A stretch of DNA of 64,000 nt from Thysanoteuthis rhombus (GCA_963457665.1 OY735206.1:27873377-27937376), one strand, 5' to 3'; counted from the stretch's first letter, positions 1 through 10,400 are shown. Program-made: numbers and translations. The notes: generated by a model not told the origin, from the sequence alone.

Positions 1-130
1 GTGTATGTGTGAGTGTGTGTGTGTGTGTGTGTGTTACAAATCAGAAATATAATCTGATATAATTTAATGCAATAACCGATATGCGATGGGTTTATTTCAT
101 AAAAAGCTCGGTACATTCAACGTTACACAA
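1..130. repeat. Dispersed repeat G, copy 1, with (GT)n edge
   Basis: A GT run at the window start is followed by a block that is clearly similar to 54,888-55,015; both contain a GTTTATTT segment and a TACATTCAAC segment. Both copies abut a long dinucleotide tract. The architecture resembles family F (microsatellite edge, then an AT-rich body with TACATTCA), so G may be a distant relative. The left edge is cut by the window. Confidence 0.55.
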
Positions 131-270
131 TACGTCGAAAAAGAGTAGAGGGTGAAATAAACAATACATTATAAATATAAATATACGTGTATGTTTGTGC
201 ATGTTTACATGCATGTATGCATATATATGTTTTATAAGTATATATATGTTTTACTTGTATATACATTTTA

Positions 271-276
<6 letters not shown>

Positions 277-324
<48 letters not shown>

Positions 325-367
325 CATGTATATATGTGTGTGTGTGTTTTGGGTGAATGTTTATACG

Positions 368-398
<31 letters not shown>
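277..398. repeat. (AT)n-(GT)n microsatellites
   Basis: An AT tract passes directly into a GT tract, followed by a second AT tract at about 369-398. The open frames here (repeated Tyr-Ile or Cys-Val) are translations of the repeat and are not genes. Confidence 0.95.
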
Positions 399-399
<1 letters not shown>

Positions 400-403
<4 letters not shown>

Positions 404-1005
404 TGTTGCCCTTTGAAAGGATTCAGTCAAGATTGATGTCAGTAATCCAGTCATATGTCAGATATAGTTTGCTTCAACATTTGAAACAATTCACACCATC
501 ATTCTTCTTTTCTTTTGGTCTTCTTTTTTCGTTTTTGATCTTTTTCTGCTACGTCTCCTTTTACTCTTCATCCTCCTCCTCATTCTTCTTTTCTTCCTCT
601 TCTTCTTTGGTCTTCTTTTTTCATTCTTCTTCTTCTTCTTCATCTTCTTCTTCTTCTTCTTCTTCTTCTTCTTCTTCTTCTTCTTCTTCTTCTTGTCTCT
701 TTTTCCTTTCACCCTTTCTCTTTTGCCTTTTTAGATTTATTCTTCCTTTGTTCTTCCTATCCCTCCAAGATTCCCCTTTCCTTCTTTCACATTTTCTTCT
801 TTGTCCTTTTCCCTCTTCTTCTTCTTCTTCTTCTTCTTCTTCTTCTTCTTCTTCTTCTTCTTCTTCTTCTTCTTCTTCTTCTCTCCTTTGATTTTCTTCT
901 CTTTCCTTTCCACTCTTTCCCCTTCTCCGTCTTCCTCTTTTCCCTTGCCACTCCTCTCTCTAATTGTTCCTTTCCGTCCTTTTCTCTCCATTCACTCTAA
1001 ATAGA
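400..1005. repeat. Polypyrimidine (CTT)n region with repeat O
   Basis: About 400-510 is a unique-looking block that recurs at about 2,945-3,075; both contain ATTTGAAAC followed by TTCAC-CC and then a pyrimidine-rich run. In this copy the run has expanded to long (CTT)n blocks at about 635-696 and 819-882, with T/C-rich DNA in between. Long frames on both strands are low-complexity poly-Ser or poly-Lys/Arg products of the repeat. Confidence 0.9.
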
Positions 1006-1054
1006 AGAAACAAAAACGAAATATTCATCAAAATAGCTGAGCATTATTAACAAA

Positions 1055-1235
1055 ACAGAGATCTTATTCTCACAAAGAACTATCAATAATTGGAACACTC
1101 TAACGGCTTATGACACAAATATGCTTGAAACAGGTGCAGTTAACAACTTCAAGCATAAATATGATGAATACACATCAATACAAAGCATGATAACTCGAAA
1201 TAAAAGAAAGGTCTGCTTAGTCACTCAATAAAAAC
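1055..1235 (+). mobile_element. CR1/jockey-like LINE, C-terminal fragment
   Basis: One frame reads FSQRTINNWNTL and then VNNFKHKYDEY before stopping at a TAA at about 1,228. This resembles the end of CR1/L2/jockey-type LINE proteins, where F-S-x-R-x-x-x-x-W-N-x-L is followed by a VNxFKxxLDxxW block. The stop codon lies inside the start of repeat B, which suggests that B is this LINE's 3' untranslated region. The remainder of the LINE is missing (5' truncation). The CR1-like fragment at 53.4 kb covers the preceding part of such a protein and may belong to the same family. Confidence 0.65.
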
Positions 1236-1650
1236 CATCACACGACTGATGTCTTTTGGCAGCATGGTGAGTTGGGGGTGATCGATTAAAAAATTTGAAA
1301 AATGGGTCGGTCAATCAATAAGTTACTTTTCACACTTTTTTTCTGGACAATGATCATTAAAGAAGTCTAAAATTTCAAAAACAAGGATGGTGCAAACTAC
1401 GTGATAAAATGAACATAAACTTACATTGGAAACCGAACCCCCACTAAAAAACTTATCCAAGGGGAGGGGTGCTAAAAAAAAAGAAAGTAGTTTTTCTTTA
1501 GACATAGTAAGGAGTAAATGTTTATATTTTCTTTTATCTAGATCCATCGGTGTTGCCTGTACGCTTCATACGTATATACATAGCTACTCAGTCAAACTGA
1601 CTTGAAAACTGAGAAAAACCTATGGTGACCGTTTTGATAGGCAGTTTCTA
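1213..1650 (+). repeat. Dispersed repeat B, longest copy
   Basis: Marked by GTCACTCAATAAAAACC near the start, TTTTGGCAGCATG, a GGGGGTGATC(G/A)AT box and ATCTAGATCCATCGGT near the end. Homologous copies lie at 4,236-4,400 (+), 6,020-6,135 (-), 21,160-21,280 (-), 28,178-28,320 (-), 43,108-43,530 (+) and 51,555-51,720 (+). The 43.1-kb copy matches over the full length including the distal (C/A)TCTAGATC segment. It directly follows a LINE C-terminus here. Confidence 0.75.
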
Positions 1651-1935
1651 ATAAACTAACAAAGAAAGCTTCTTGATATATTTGACACCATAACAACAAA
1701 ATTAGGAATAGACAAAAGTGCAGCGGTGAGCTATAAGCGCAAATATGAGCAACTTTTACATTTCATGTGAGTTAGCAATTTCAATCTCCTTTTCCCTTTC
1801 TTTCATTTCCCCTACCTCCTTAATGACTATTTATATCGGTGGAAAATGGACATCATAAGGGGATATCACAAGACAACATATTATATTAAAAGGGGAGCAA
1901 AAAGCGGTTGACGGCAACTTGTTCATTATAAGCTA

Positions 1936-2175
1936 TGTAGCAATGCTCTTCCAACTCTGGAATGGAGTCCTCTGTTTGAATTGTGCATAAGTGAATATAT
2001 CGCTTGAATTCACTCTTACTGACCGTCCAGTTCTGTATTGCGCAGGGGTAAAATGCCAGCCTCTGGGTCTGAAACGAAGGGTTCTGATCCTACTTCGTGG
2101 TACTGGATGGGATATTGGATAGTCTATGGCCACACTGAAGAGTTGTAATACAACGAAACAACTGTGAATGACTTA
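1936..2175 (+). repeat. Dispersed repeat E, copy 1
   Basis: Contains GCTCTTCCAACT, then GACCGTCCAGTTCTGT, then TGGGATA-TGGATAGTCTATGGCCACACTGAAGAG in spaced blocks. Copies lie at 28,545-28,800 and 54,682-54,797. All three are followed by an (AT)n tract, and the other two also have AT tracts inside or in front. Confidence 0.75.
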
Positions 2176-2189
2176 ATTATTTCAAGTAG

Positions 2190-2240
2190 GTATATATATA
2201 TATATATATATGTGTGTAGAGAAAGAGAGAGAGAGAGGTG
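2190..2240. repeat. (AT)n and (GA)n microsatellites
   Basis: A short AT tract follows repeat E, then GTGTGTAG and a GA tract. Confidence 0.9.
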
Positions 2241-2387
2241 GTAGTAGTATTCTACAAGAGGGTTCTGATAATTATAAGAGAGGAATAGCCAGATTTATAT
2301 CGTAAAAAGTTCTGTATTCATAATTGTATTATTCAGCTCATAGAAAAAATATCCTCTAGGTCGGTTTCGATGAGATTTTCAAAATAT

Positions 2388-2400
2388 ATATACATACATA

Positions 2401-2475
<75 letters not shown>
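2388..2475. repeat. (CA)n-(TA)n microsatellite
   Basis: CATA/CA repeats pass into a long TA tract. The order is the mirror of the AT-GT compound repeats elsewhere. Confidence 0.95.
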
Positions 2476-2480
<5 letters not shown>

Positions 2481-2591
2481 AATGTAGTTTTTGTTTTATT
2501 ATTGACAAAAACATATCACCGGCTGCTGAAGAATGCGTTTGGCAAGAAACATTGACATTCACCGGATATATATTCTGGTAATTCCTTTATA

Positions 2592-2720
<129 letters not shown>

Positions 2721-2737
2721 TTTGAATTAAGTTCGAT

Positions 2738-2925
2738 TCCGGCAGCAGCACAATTTCAATCAATTGTTTATTCTATCTATGTTGTCTAGGCCAAATGATA
2801 TTTTCTCGCTGTAATAACGGGAGAACATTTTAAATTGAGTTTCAATATAATAGAACGCAATTTATAATCATTTTGTCAGATTATATGTCCATTTCCTAAT
2901 AATATATGTGTGTGTATGTGTGTGC
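2738..2925. repeat. Fold-back repeat F, right arm with loop piece
   Basis: Begins in the loop with AGTTCGATTCC (tRNA B-box-like) and GGCAGCAGCAC, and continues through the arm: CAATTGTTTATTCTAT, GTTGTCTAGGCCAA, GTAATAACGGGAGA and AACGCAATTTATAATCAT. It matches the right arm of the full palindrome at 14.1-14.5 kb. The left arm is absent and is replaced by the compound microsatellite. Confidence 0.75.
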
Positions 2926-2944
2926 GTTCTATTATCTTTTAAAA

Positions 2945-3130
2945 TGACATTTGCGTAGATTGATGCGATCAATCCATTTACATATTAGGTATCGTTTGCA
3001 TTGTCCCTCAACATTTGAAACTGTTCACGCCGTCACTTGTCTTTCCCTTCTCCATTCTTTTCTTCTTCTTTTTCTGCATTATTCATGTTGTTATATTCAG
3101 TTTTTTTTTTTTTTTAATTGACAATTCATT
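2945..3130 (+). repeat. Dispersed repeat O, copy 2
   Basis: Similar to 400-510 (ATTTGAAACTGTTCAC, then pyrimidine-rich DNA with TTCTTCTT). The CTT tract is short here, so this copy shows the likely pre-expansion state. Confidence 0.55.
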
Positions 3131-3330
3131 TTCAATTTATTTCTCTCATTTGCGTCTTCTTTTCTGCAACGGTTTTATTTTCTCATCTTGCATACGTCAG
3201 AATTCCTCATATCTTACTCTTATCAATATGTTGCCCATATGTACTGGCGTACAACTAAGCCTTTTTCTGAGAAACCGTTTCGGCGTTTGGTATGATAGTT
3301 TCGCTGTCACTCACCTTCAACCAGTTTGAA
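3130..3330. other. No recognised feature
   Basis: AT-rich DNA with T runs. A 104-codon frame at 3,015-3,329 (+) is Phe/Leu-rich and has no family similarity I recognise. Confidence 0.5.
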
Positions 3331-3540
3331 ATGAAGATTAAGACTTCATGTCGGGATGTCATCATTCATTTATTTACCTTATCTTTCATGTGAACTCCGA
3401 GATGGAGGAGGTGGCCGGTGGCTTTATGGTTCGCCGTTCTGACGGACAAATCATGGGACTTGAGGACTTTATGTCAGGAAGTCATACAAACAACAAAGTT
3501 TCACCTTTGTTTCTCGTACTCATTTTTTGTATTCAAAAGT
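3330..3540 (+). repeat. Dispersed repeat N, copy 1
   Basis: GACTTCATGTCGGGATGTCAT...CTGACGGACAAATC...TTTATGTCAGGAAGTCAT aligns in order with 5,275-5,480. A frame of 72 codons runs across it, but the second copy does not preserve that frame, so I treat it as non-coding repeat. Confidence 0.55.
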
Positions 3541-3584
3541 TAAGTTTGATTCCTATTTCAAACTGAATCGCCATATTCCTACAA

Positions 3585-3912
3585 ATGGCCTAACCAACCA
3601 GTCAAGTGGGCTACAGATTCTTTTTTGCTCGTCTATCTGGCTGTGTGTGCGTATCCCCAGGTGCTCCTGGTCACATTTTCAGGGTTGTAACCTTGAGAAT
3701 TTGCACGATTACACCACTAAACACCATCTAAAAAGACTTTCTTTGTTTTGGGTTTTTTTCCCCAAAAAAGTGCTTTTTAGGACATCTATAGACATTTTGG
3801 ATCAACAATGATAATTTTTTTAGCTTTTTTTTTTTTAGACCATATTACATAAAGGATCTGTTTTTCTTTCTCTCAGATAACACGAGCTACGATGCTTCAT
3901 TCATGCAAGGTA
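3585..3912 (+). repeat. Dispersed repeat C, copy 1
   Basis: Spaced blocks CAGTCAAGTGGGCTACAGATTC, CCTGGTCACATTTTCAGGG, TTGCACGATTACACCACTA and ACGAGCTACGATGCTTCATT, ending in ATGCAAGGTACAT. All four recur in order at 62,307-62,650; the first three recur at 7,395-7,580. Confidence 0.75.
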
Positions 3913-4164
3913 CATATATTTCTTGTTATATGTATTTTTTTTTTATTGCACATTTTGCATTCTGGCCGGATTTCTCGTTTCTTCTTCTTTTGCATATGTT
4001 CTGATAATCTTCTTCGTTCAACTATTTCTTCTCTTAATTCTCCTGAAGTTAAGAAGTAGAGGAGGAGAAGTTGGGAATTATTGTAGGAAAAATGGAAGAA
4101 GGTGGGGGGACAGCATAAAAAGAGAAGAGGGGAATGTAAAGTTATTGAGGGGCGAATGAGAGAG

Positions 4165-4222
4165 AAGAAGAAGAAGAAGAAGAAGAAGAAGAAGAAGAAG
4201 AAGAAGAAGAAGAAGAAGAAGG
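4165..4222. repeat. (GAA)n polypurine tract
   Basis: About nineteen AAG/GAA units inside a purine-rich region (about 4,050-4,245). Long open frames across it are low complexity. Confidence 0.95.
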
Positions 4223-4235
4223 AGGAAGAAGTAAG

Positions 4236-4445
4236 AACGAAGAGGTTAGTCAGAACCGGTACGTGACCAAGATCTTTTGGCAGCATGTGTTTGGGATGAT
4301 TAATAAAAATTGAATAAAAAGGAAGATCAATGAATGAATTACTTCTCTCGCCTTTTGATGTACAATGGCCGCTAAAAATGTAAAAATAACCAAAAAAAAA
4401 AAAAAACAACACCAACAAAACAAAACAAAAACAAGCGTGAACATT
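4236..4445 (+). repeat. Dispersed repeat B, diverged copy
   Basis: ACGTGACCAAGATCTTTTGG, CAGCATGTGTTTGGGATGAT and ACAATGGCCGCTAAAAATG align in order with the 1.2-kb copy. It ends in an A-rich run. Confidence 0.6.
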
Positions 4446-4449
4446 TTTG

Positions 4450-5270
4450 GACAAACTAAAAGACCAAATAAGTTGGAATGAAGGAGTTGTTTTAAGTGTA
4501 TAACTGAACTATTTTGGTAATTTTAGTAAAGTTGTGACCTTGTTTTTGGCGCAGCTTTATTATAAAAGGGCCGATAATGCCATTGATACTTTCAGAGTCA
4601 AAGCAAGCCACGCATGACGGCTAGTAGGATATTTTATTAAATTTCTTTTACCCTTAAAATCTTTTGTACTCAGGATAGAATAATGTTTTTCTTAATGTTA
4701 TATGTATGAATTCCTCTTTAACTAAGTAGAAAGCGATTTTTAAAGAAAATCCCGATTAAGAAAAAATACGGACAATTGAAGTGGGGCGAAGTGACTATCG
4801 TGACTTACGGGAGTCAATATTTATAGGATTTATGTCATCAAATGATGGGGGTCACCTCGTTAATGTAAGGTCAAAAATAAGCACATTTTGGAAAACCTCT
4901 GGGAAGAATTAGGGGGTGGATATCAGATTAACCTGATATTATACCAAATTTCTATGTATCCTAGGATTCATGTCGCAGCAATCTTGGAAAATGACCACCA
5001 CTACCATAATATTGATATTTTTGCTCCTTTGAAAATATCAAATATAATCACTTTGAGAACCATCCCTGAAAGTTTGGTCTTTTTGTCCAGCATGTAACGT
5101 ATTGGTCACGAAGGCCCTGTACCCGAACAATGCTTATATTATGTATGTTCTGTTAGTTAGTTAGTTAGTTAGTTTGTTTGTTTATAAAGACGTTTTTTCT
5201 CCTTCTGGTTGATGGTTTCTGGAAAAATAAACAACAGTTGCAAAAGAAATTTCGCTCAACTGTTCTGAAA
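4450..5270. other. No recognised gene; one short GTTA repeat
   Basis: AT-rich unique-looking DNA. (GTTA/GTTT)n lies at about 5,152-5,182. No coding pattern or match to another part of the window was seen. Confidence 0.5.
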
Positions 5271-5480
5271 GCAAGATAAAGACTTCATGTCAGGAAGTCA
5301 TTATTTATTTACTTTTTTCCATCTCTCCAGTTTACTGCTAAGTGTCGTGGAAGAGATAGTGAGCAGCTTTTTGGATCGCATCACTGACGGACAGGTCAAA
5401 GTACTTAGGCGTTTCTGTGATAGAGGTTTTATGCCATGAAGTCATTGCGGCAACAAAGAGAAAACTTTGGCTCAAATCAT
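5270..5480 (+). repeat. Dispersed repeat N, copy 2
   Basis: Aligns with 3,330-3,540 (GACTTCATGTCAGGAAGTCAT, ACTGACGGACAGGTC, TTTTATGCCATGAAGTCAT). The minus strand holds a 117-codon frame (5,338-5,691) whose middle, LPEGKDTFADEMKG, looks protein-like, but I cannot assign it to a family. Confidence 0.5.
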
Positions 5481-5819
5481 TGTGAGAAGACACACCTTTC
5501 ATTTCATCAGCAAATGTGTCCTTCCCCTCGGGCAGAGGATAAGATAGAAGAGCAAACTCAAGAGGGAAATGGTAAGCAGGAAAAAAGGGGAAAAGAAATG
5601 AAGAAGTAGAGAGAGGAGAAAGGTCGAAAAGAAGGATAGGGGGAAGATGAATTGGATTAGAAAAGAATGAAGTTCTCGCCATCACAATCAATAATTGAAC
5701 AACCGTAGCGTCAAAATTTTAAGTCAGCTTAAAATAATTTCATCGAAGAATAAATATGGTCAGAATAAGTTCCATATCTGACATCAGTGGTCGTTTACTC
5801 TTGGAAACATATAAAATAC

Positions 5820-6365
5820 CGTTAAAAAAATTTAAGCATCTGAAGACATCTAGATTCTGGAGAATCTAGATTTCATCAATAAACCTGTCAGAATGAGGTT
5901 CCAGAAAGGTCAAAAAAGCTGTTTTTTTAATTGAAATTAAAAAAGGAGTATAGTTGAGCACTGATGCCAATTTACAAGTCTGTAGACAAAACGGTATGTC
6001 CAGGAACATTCAAACACATGATACGAAAGGCAAGAGAAGCAATTTATTCATTGATCATTGTTCGATTGGTCCTGACAGAGTGGTATGCTGCCAAAAGATG
6101 TTGATCACAGTTTCTATTGAATATTTCATACATTTTTACTTTCTATTTTGGAAATCGGTAGTTATTGATTCTTAGAGTAAAGGAACTAAAGAATCTAGAT
6201 GTTATTACTAAACGCATCAAAACAAGCCCCCCCCCCAAGGGTAAGAAATCACTCTTTCCAAAAATCAAAATGAATATTTTTAGAAGAGGTCTACCTGATT
6301 CCTAGTACATATCATTGTCTGTAGACAGAACGGTATGGCCAGTAGCGATGAAACACACAAACACA
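5820..6365. repeat. Repeat D tandem pair with inserted repeat B (-)
   Basis: GTCTGTAGACAAAACGGTATG occurs near 5,981 and GTCTGTAGACAGAACGGTATG near 6,319, each preceded by a CAGAATGAGG/CAAAACAAGCCCC block. The same unit is arrayed twice at 50,527-50,870. Between the two units a minus-strand copy of repeat B (GGCAAGAGAAGCAATTTATT to GTTTCTATTGAATA) occupies about 6,020-6,135. Confidence 0.65.
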
Positions 6366-6369
6366 TAAA

Positions 6370-6401
<32 letters not shown>

Positions 6402-6412
6402 GAGAGAGAGAG

Positions 6413-6490
<78 letters not shown>
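6366..6490. repeat. (GA)n-(CA)n-(TA)n compound microsatellite
   Basis: Three dinucleotide tracts in succession immediately after repeat D. Confidence 0.95.
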
Positions 6491-6493
<3 letters not shown>

Positions 6494-7045
6494 GGCTTAG
6501 AAACCTCCGCCTCCTTTGGTAACTATGGTTGTTCAACAAAACGAAAATAGGTCTGGATAATGATTCAACAGACAAAAAAAATGAATAAAAAACGTTGCTG
6601 TATGGGCGCCTGCCGTAGCGACATTGTTGTCAAGTTCAACTCGCAGAAAAAAATCAATTGTGTAGTGAGTCTGATATACAATGGATGCTGAACAACTCTA
6701 TCATGGGCTAGACTAAGCTATACTAAATACAGTGATTCTCAAAATGTATGTATGACGATACACTTGGGAATATATTTGACTAAGGCAGAACACCAAGTGT
6801 AAAGATGAAGTGATTTTGTCAAAAAGATTTTGGTTGTCAATGAAAGAAGCTGATGTTGATAAAAGCTATTTTCATGGACTTCAGAAATTTTTTTTCTAAT
6901 TAATCTTGCCTTGGGAAAGAAACCACTCTAGGAGAAAGACAATCCTGATTCTGAACCGAGGAGTAGAGCCCCATTAAGTCAGTGGATGTCAACCTTGACT
7001 TCCTACATGCAGTCAAGCTGATACCAAACATGTTGCGCTTCGCTT
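6490..7045. other. No recognised feature
   Basis: Unique-looking DNA. I see no repeat match or convincing coding frame. Confidence 0.5.
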
Positions 7046-7290
7046 TTCTTTAAACTATATCATCGAGGCCGAGAAAAGGTATTGTCTTGATGGAGCATCG
7101 TAGGATCTTAATACCCTTCGACCAGGCATGCACCCTGGAAGGGATATTACAGTGTCGTTCCATTGTATCTAGACATAAAACGGAAGCCATTGAATGATTT
7201 TTCTTTTCATCTGTCGCTAAAGAGGTTGAGATCTCACAAAATCTAGTAATAAACCTCTGGTGGCGGAAACAGGGCAAACATAACACCCGT
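7045..7290 (-). repeat. Coding-like repeat H, copy 1
   Basis: The minus strand reads ...CAATGGAACGACACTG..CCAGGG..CATGCCTGGTCGAAGG, which aligns with 61,150-61,240 (+) and weakly with 47,215-47,285 (+). A 78-codon frame is open here (7,050-7,286). The family is unrecognised. The shared blocks and stop-interrupted frames in the other copies suggest remnants of a mobile element or multicopy gene. Confidence 0.45.
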
Positions 7291-7394
7291 ACTGGACAAG
7301 GCTCAAATTACATAGTAGCGCATTTTGAAAACATCATTGGCCAAGTAAATCAATGGATATCGAATCACTGTAGCCGTGCAAATGGCTCGCTCGA

Positions 7395-7441
7395 CCGACT
7401 AGCTTTGTAGGCTACAGGTTCTTCTCTCTTTGCTCATCTAT

Positions 7442-7500
<59 letters not shown>

Positions 7501-7590
7501 TTCAGGCGTCCCTGGTCACATTTTGAGGGCTACAACTTTGAAAATCTGCATGAGTACACCACCAGGCACAATTTTGAAAAAGGGTGGGGG
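7395..7590 (+). repeat. Dispersed repeat C, copy 2, with (GT)n insert
   Basis: Same order of blocks as 3,585-3,740, but a long GT tract at 7,443-7,498 sits where copies 1 and 3 have only GTGTGTGCGT or GTGTGGGTGCG. This is microsatellite growth from a seed inside the element. Confidence 0.75.
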
Positions 7591-7868
7591 GGCAGTTTGT
7601 TTGTTCGGAAAAGGCCTACTTATTACATTCGATGACGGTCGGTCGGTTGGTCGGTTGAGTTGAACAACAGGAAGAAAAAGGAAGGGTATTGTTTTATTTA
7701 TGGGCTACTGTTATGTCATAGTTCATTGGTCTCAAACGTTTTTTTTAATTTTCTTAGTTTCAAGATTCGATTTGGAAAATAAAAATCGTCATTTAACAGT
7801 AAAAAGCAAGTTAGAAGGGGAAAACATGATAGATGATAATATCGGTGGTACTACCTGTCATTGAGCTG

Positions 7869-7869
<1 letters not shown>

Positions 7870-7965
<96 letters not shown>
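7870..7965. repeat. (AT)n-(GT)n microsatellite
   Basis: More than 80 bases of AT followed by a short GT run. Confidence 0.95.
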
Positions 7966-8209
7966 ATAATGAACGTAGAATACAAGACAAAATTAACACA
8001 TTTTTGTTGCGTTTAAGTGTTACCTGCTAGCAGTAGTGATCAACAGATTATATAGTTGATAAATTAAATTGTGAAGCCTAAAACTCACGTGTCTGAAAAA
8101 ATTAATAATTAGCCAAGCGACCAAACACAATAATTGCTAGCAGTATTCATCGTACTTCAAGACTTGCTCCGTGTTGGCTTCTTCTGCTTCTTCTCTACAA
8201 TTCAAGCTG

Positions 8210-9360
8210 CTGACAACAAGAGAAAAGATCGAAGCAACGGAATAAAACAAAACTATACAAAAAAAGAAGGGGCTTCGAAACCATTGGGGAAACTTAGTTC
8301 AGGAAGAATGCAAATAACTAGTGTGTCAAAAGAAAATGGAGACCTAACTGCGGATAGGGACCGGATCGTCAAAGGCACCGAAGAATTCTACAAAAACTTC
8401 TATTCCTTCAAACAAAGGACACAGAACAATGAACAAAATACATAAGTCACGAGTGTCCAGTTTGGGGATTTCCAGAGGATGTCTCCGTGGAAGGTGAAGC
8501 AGGCCATCAAACAAAAAAAAAAAAAAGGAAGGCTTCTTGACCAGGTAAAATCAACATCGACCGACTCAAAAAAGTTGATGAAGTCATCACAAGGAAATTA
8601 GCCATTCTATTCACTTTCTGCCTTAGAAAATGTAAAGTCCTAGGAGATTGGAACACTAACATCATAATACTGTTATTTGAGAAAAGGAACGAAAGATCTA
8701 AATAACCACAAAAAAATAAGCCTACTCAACTGCATCTACAAACTTTCTACCAAAGTGATCACCAACCGAATCCCCAAAATACTAGTTGAAAAGCAACTAC
8801 GGGTACAAGCTGGCTTCAGAAGAAGCTACTCGGTCTTTGATCACCTCCATTCGGTGAATCAACTAAAAGAGAAAGTAGAATATGAAATACCACCCGCTAT
8901 AGCATCTGTTGACTTCAAGAACGCCCTTCGACTAAATATAAATCTGCAAAGTCATTTAAGTTATCATACAAAAAGGCCTAGACTCCATTTATGTAAGAGT
9001 CTTACAGCATATCTACCGACACATCAGTTCGTTCATCGGGCTACATAAAGACTGGGCTCTTTCTGCTAGAAAAAGGGGTAAGGCTAGGTAATACCAGCTC
9101 ACTCAAACACTTCACAGTTTGCCTCAAGATGATCTTCCGAAACATAGAATGGGAAAATAAGGGAGAATAGACAGTGGATACCTCAGTAATCAAAGATTTG
9201 CCGACTACATCGTCCTTTTTACTTTTTTCGGGTCGAGGAATTTTTCCAGTCACTCCCCCTGCATCAATATCAAGTTATCAATGGATTTCAGTGAAACCTC
9301 GTGAAAGGGTGGGCGCCGAACTTCCGGAAACAAATGTCATGTTTGACTCTTCGACCGTCT
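8210..9360 (+). mobile_element. RTE-like LINE, internal part (RT domain)
   Basis: Degraded coding sequence of a non-LTR retrotransposon. Frame pieces in order: DRDRIVKGTEEFYKNFY (linker before RT), KDLNNHKKISLLNCIYKL (RT region, 8,695 onwards), VQAGFRRSYSVFDHLHSVNQ, ASVDFKNA (first catalytic Asp region), GVRLGNTSSLKHF (degenerate RQGD-LSP motif) and RFADYIVLF (from FADDI; the second Asp is replaced by Tyr). Frameshifts separate these pieces, so the copy is dead. It matches the minus-strand element at 21.5-23.8 kb piece by piece. The endonuclease end and the 3' end are missing; repeat M (-) follows. Confidence 0.85.
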
Positions 9361-9500
9361 GTTTGTGTTCGAACCACAGTAGGGTTTTGACTTGGAAAAG
9401 TAGCTTCGAAGACCACAACCCATTTTGCCACAGACCCTCATGACTAATAAATCTGGAGAATGTCGTATAATTGCCTGTTGATGAGTAATTGTGGTTCACA
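9360..9500 (-). repeat. Dispersed repeat M, minus-strand copy
   Basis: Read on the minus strand: AATTACTCATCAACAGGCAA, then CCAGATTTATTAGTCATGAG, as in 44,215-44,280 (+). Other copies lie at 24,620-24,790 (+) and 34,850-35,040 (-). Confidence 0.5.
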
Positions 9501-9604
9501 CACGCACACACACTCACAGACACGCACACAGACACACACACAAAGATTTCTTCCATTGGATATTTGATATGAAAATACGTCAGTGCATCAGTATGTAAAC
9601 TCTA

Positions 9605-9837
9605 CATCATCATCATCATCATCATCATCAATAATCTTTCTACGTCCATCGTTGGACCTTCCCCAGGATCCGCCACACTTCTCTATAGTGGGCGTCGCAG
9701 AGCCAGTACTTTCTGAATTTGTCTAGCTCATCTCACCACCTAATACTCTGCCGGCCTCGGTCGCACATGTGATCTCGGGTTATCCTTGTCGTGAGTCGCG
9801 ATATTCATCGGTTGTCCGCCATTCTTGCAAATCTGCG
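9605..9837 (-). mobile_element. RTE-like LINE 3' end with (GAT)n tail
   Basis: On the minus strand the conserved C-terminal coding segment runs to its stop and passes straight into a GATGAT tail (9,605-9,631 on the plus strand, written CAT). 5' truncated within the last approximately 70 codons. Confidence 0.85.
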
Positions 9838-10084
9838 TGAAAAAAAAAAGATATGTTTGGGGTGAAAATAGCAATCGCTCAGGTTTTCAGATTCTTTCAA
9901 ATGACGCTTTTTGCATAATATTGTCCTATGGGTGAAAAAATAACTGTGGTATCTATTTTTGCATTCCGTCCGGCAAATTGAACTGTTCATGTTATTGGCT
10001 TGGTGCGTTTTTATATTCACATTTTTACAACCGCATGAATATTGTCAATCACTCTCATGAATATTCATACAAGCTTTCGCTTCA

Positions 10085-10220
10085 TCTATCTATATATCTA
10101 TCGTCATTTTGCATATATCTATAAACATCTGTTCCTATCTATCTGTCTATCTATCTATCTGTTTTAGTCTGTTCATATCCATATACCTATCTGTCTGTTC
10201 ATATGAATCTAAGTCTTCTC
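10085..10220. repeat. (ATCT)n-rich microsatellite
   Basis: Interrupted ATCT/GTCT tetranucleotides. Confidence 0.8.
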
Positions 10221-10224
10221 ATAT

Positions 10225-10400
10225 CTATCTATTAGAGACCGTCAGCCAAAACTCTCACCAAAATTATCAACATGTTTTTTCCATCTTCAAACAAATCTGG
10301 TTGGCTGGCTTGCTATGTATTTATGCAGATGTCGAGGTAAAAGGCTTAACATTTAATCATTGCGTTTTTTTTCTGTTTCTTCACAATTCCTCTCAAAATA
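10225..10400 (+). repeat. SINE family A, body fragment
   Basis: AGACCGTCAGCCAAAACTCTCACC, a spacer, and then TGGTTGGCTGGCTTGCTATGTAT correspond to the body of the SINE at 20,741-21,160 and to 27,870-28,010. The tRNA-like head is absent. Confidence 0.5.

Noticed and set aside
403-891. 162-codon Ser/Phe-rich frame on the plus strand
   Set aside because: It is the translation of CTT repeats; the opposite strand gives poly-Lys/Arg frames of similar length.
3330-3566. Coding exon from the 72-codon frame MEEVAGGFMVRRSDGQ
   Set aside because: The paralogous segment at 5.27-5.48 kb aligns in DNA but does not keep the frame.
3897-4454. 185-codon minus-strand frame, the longest in the window
   Set aside because: The middle is poly-Phe from a GAA tract and the rest crosses diverged repeat B; no protein-like conservation.
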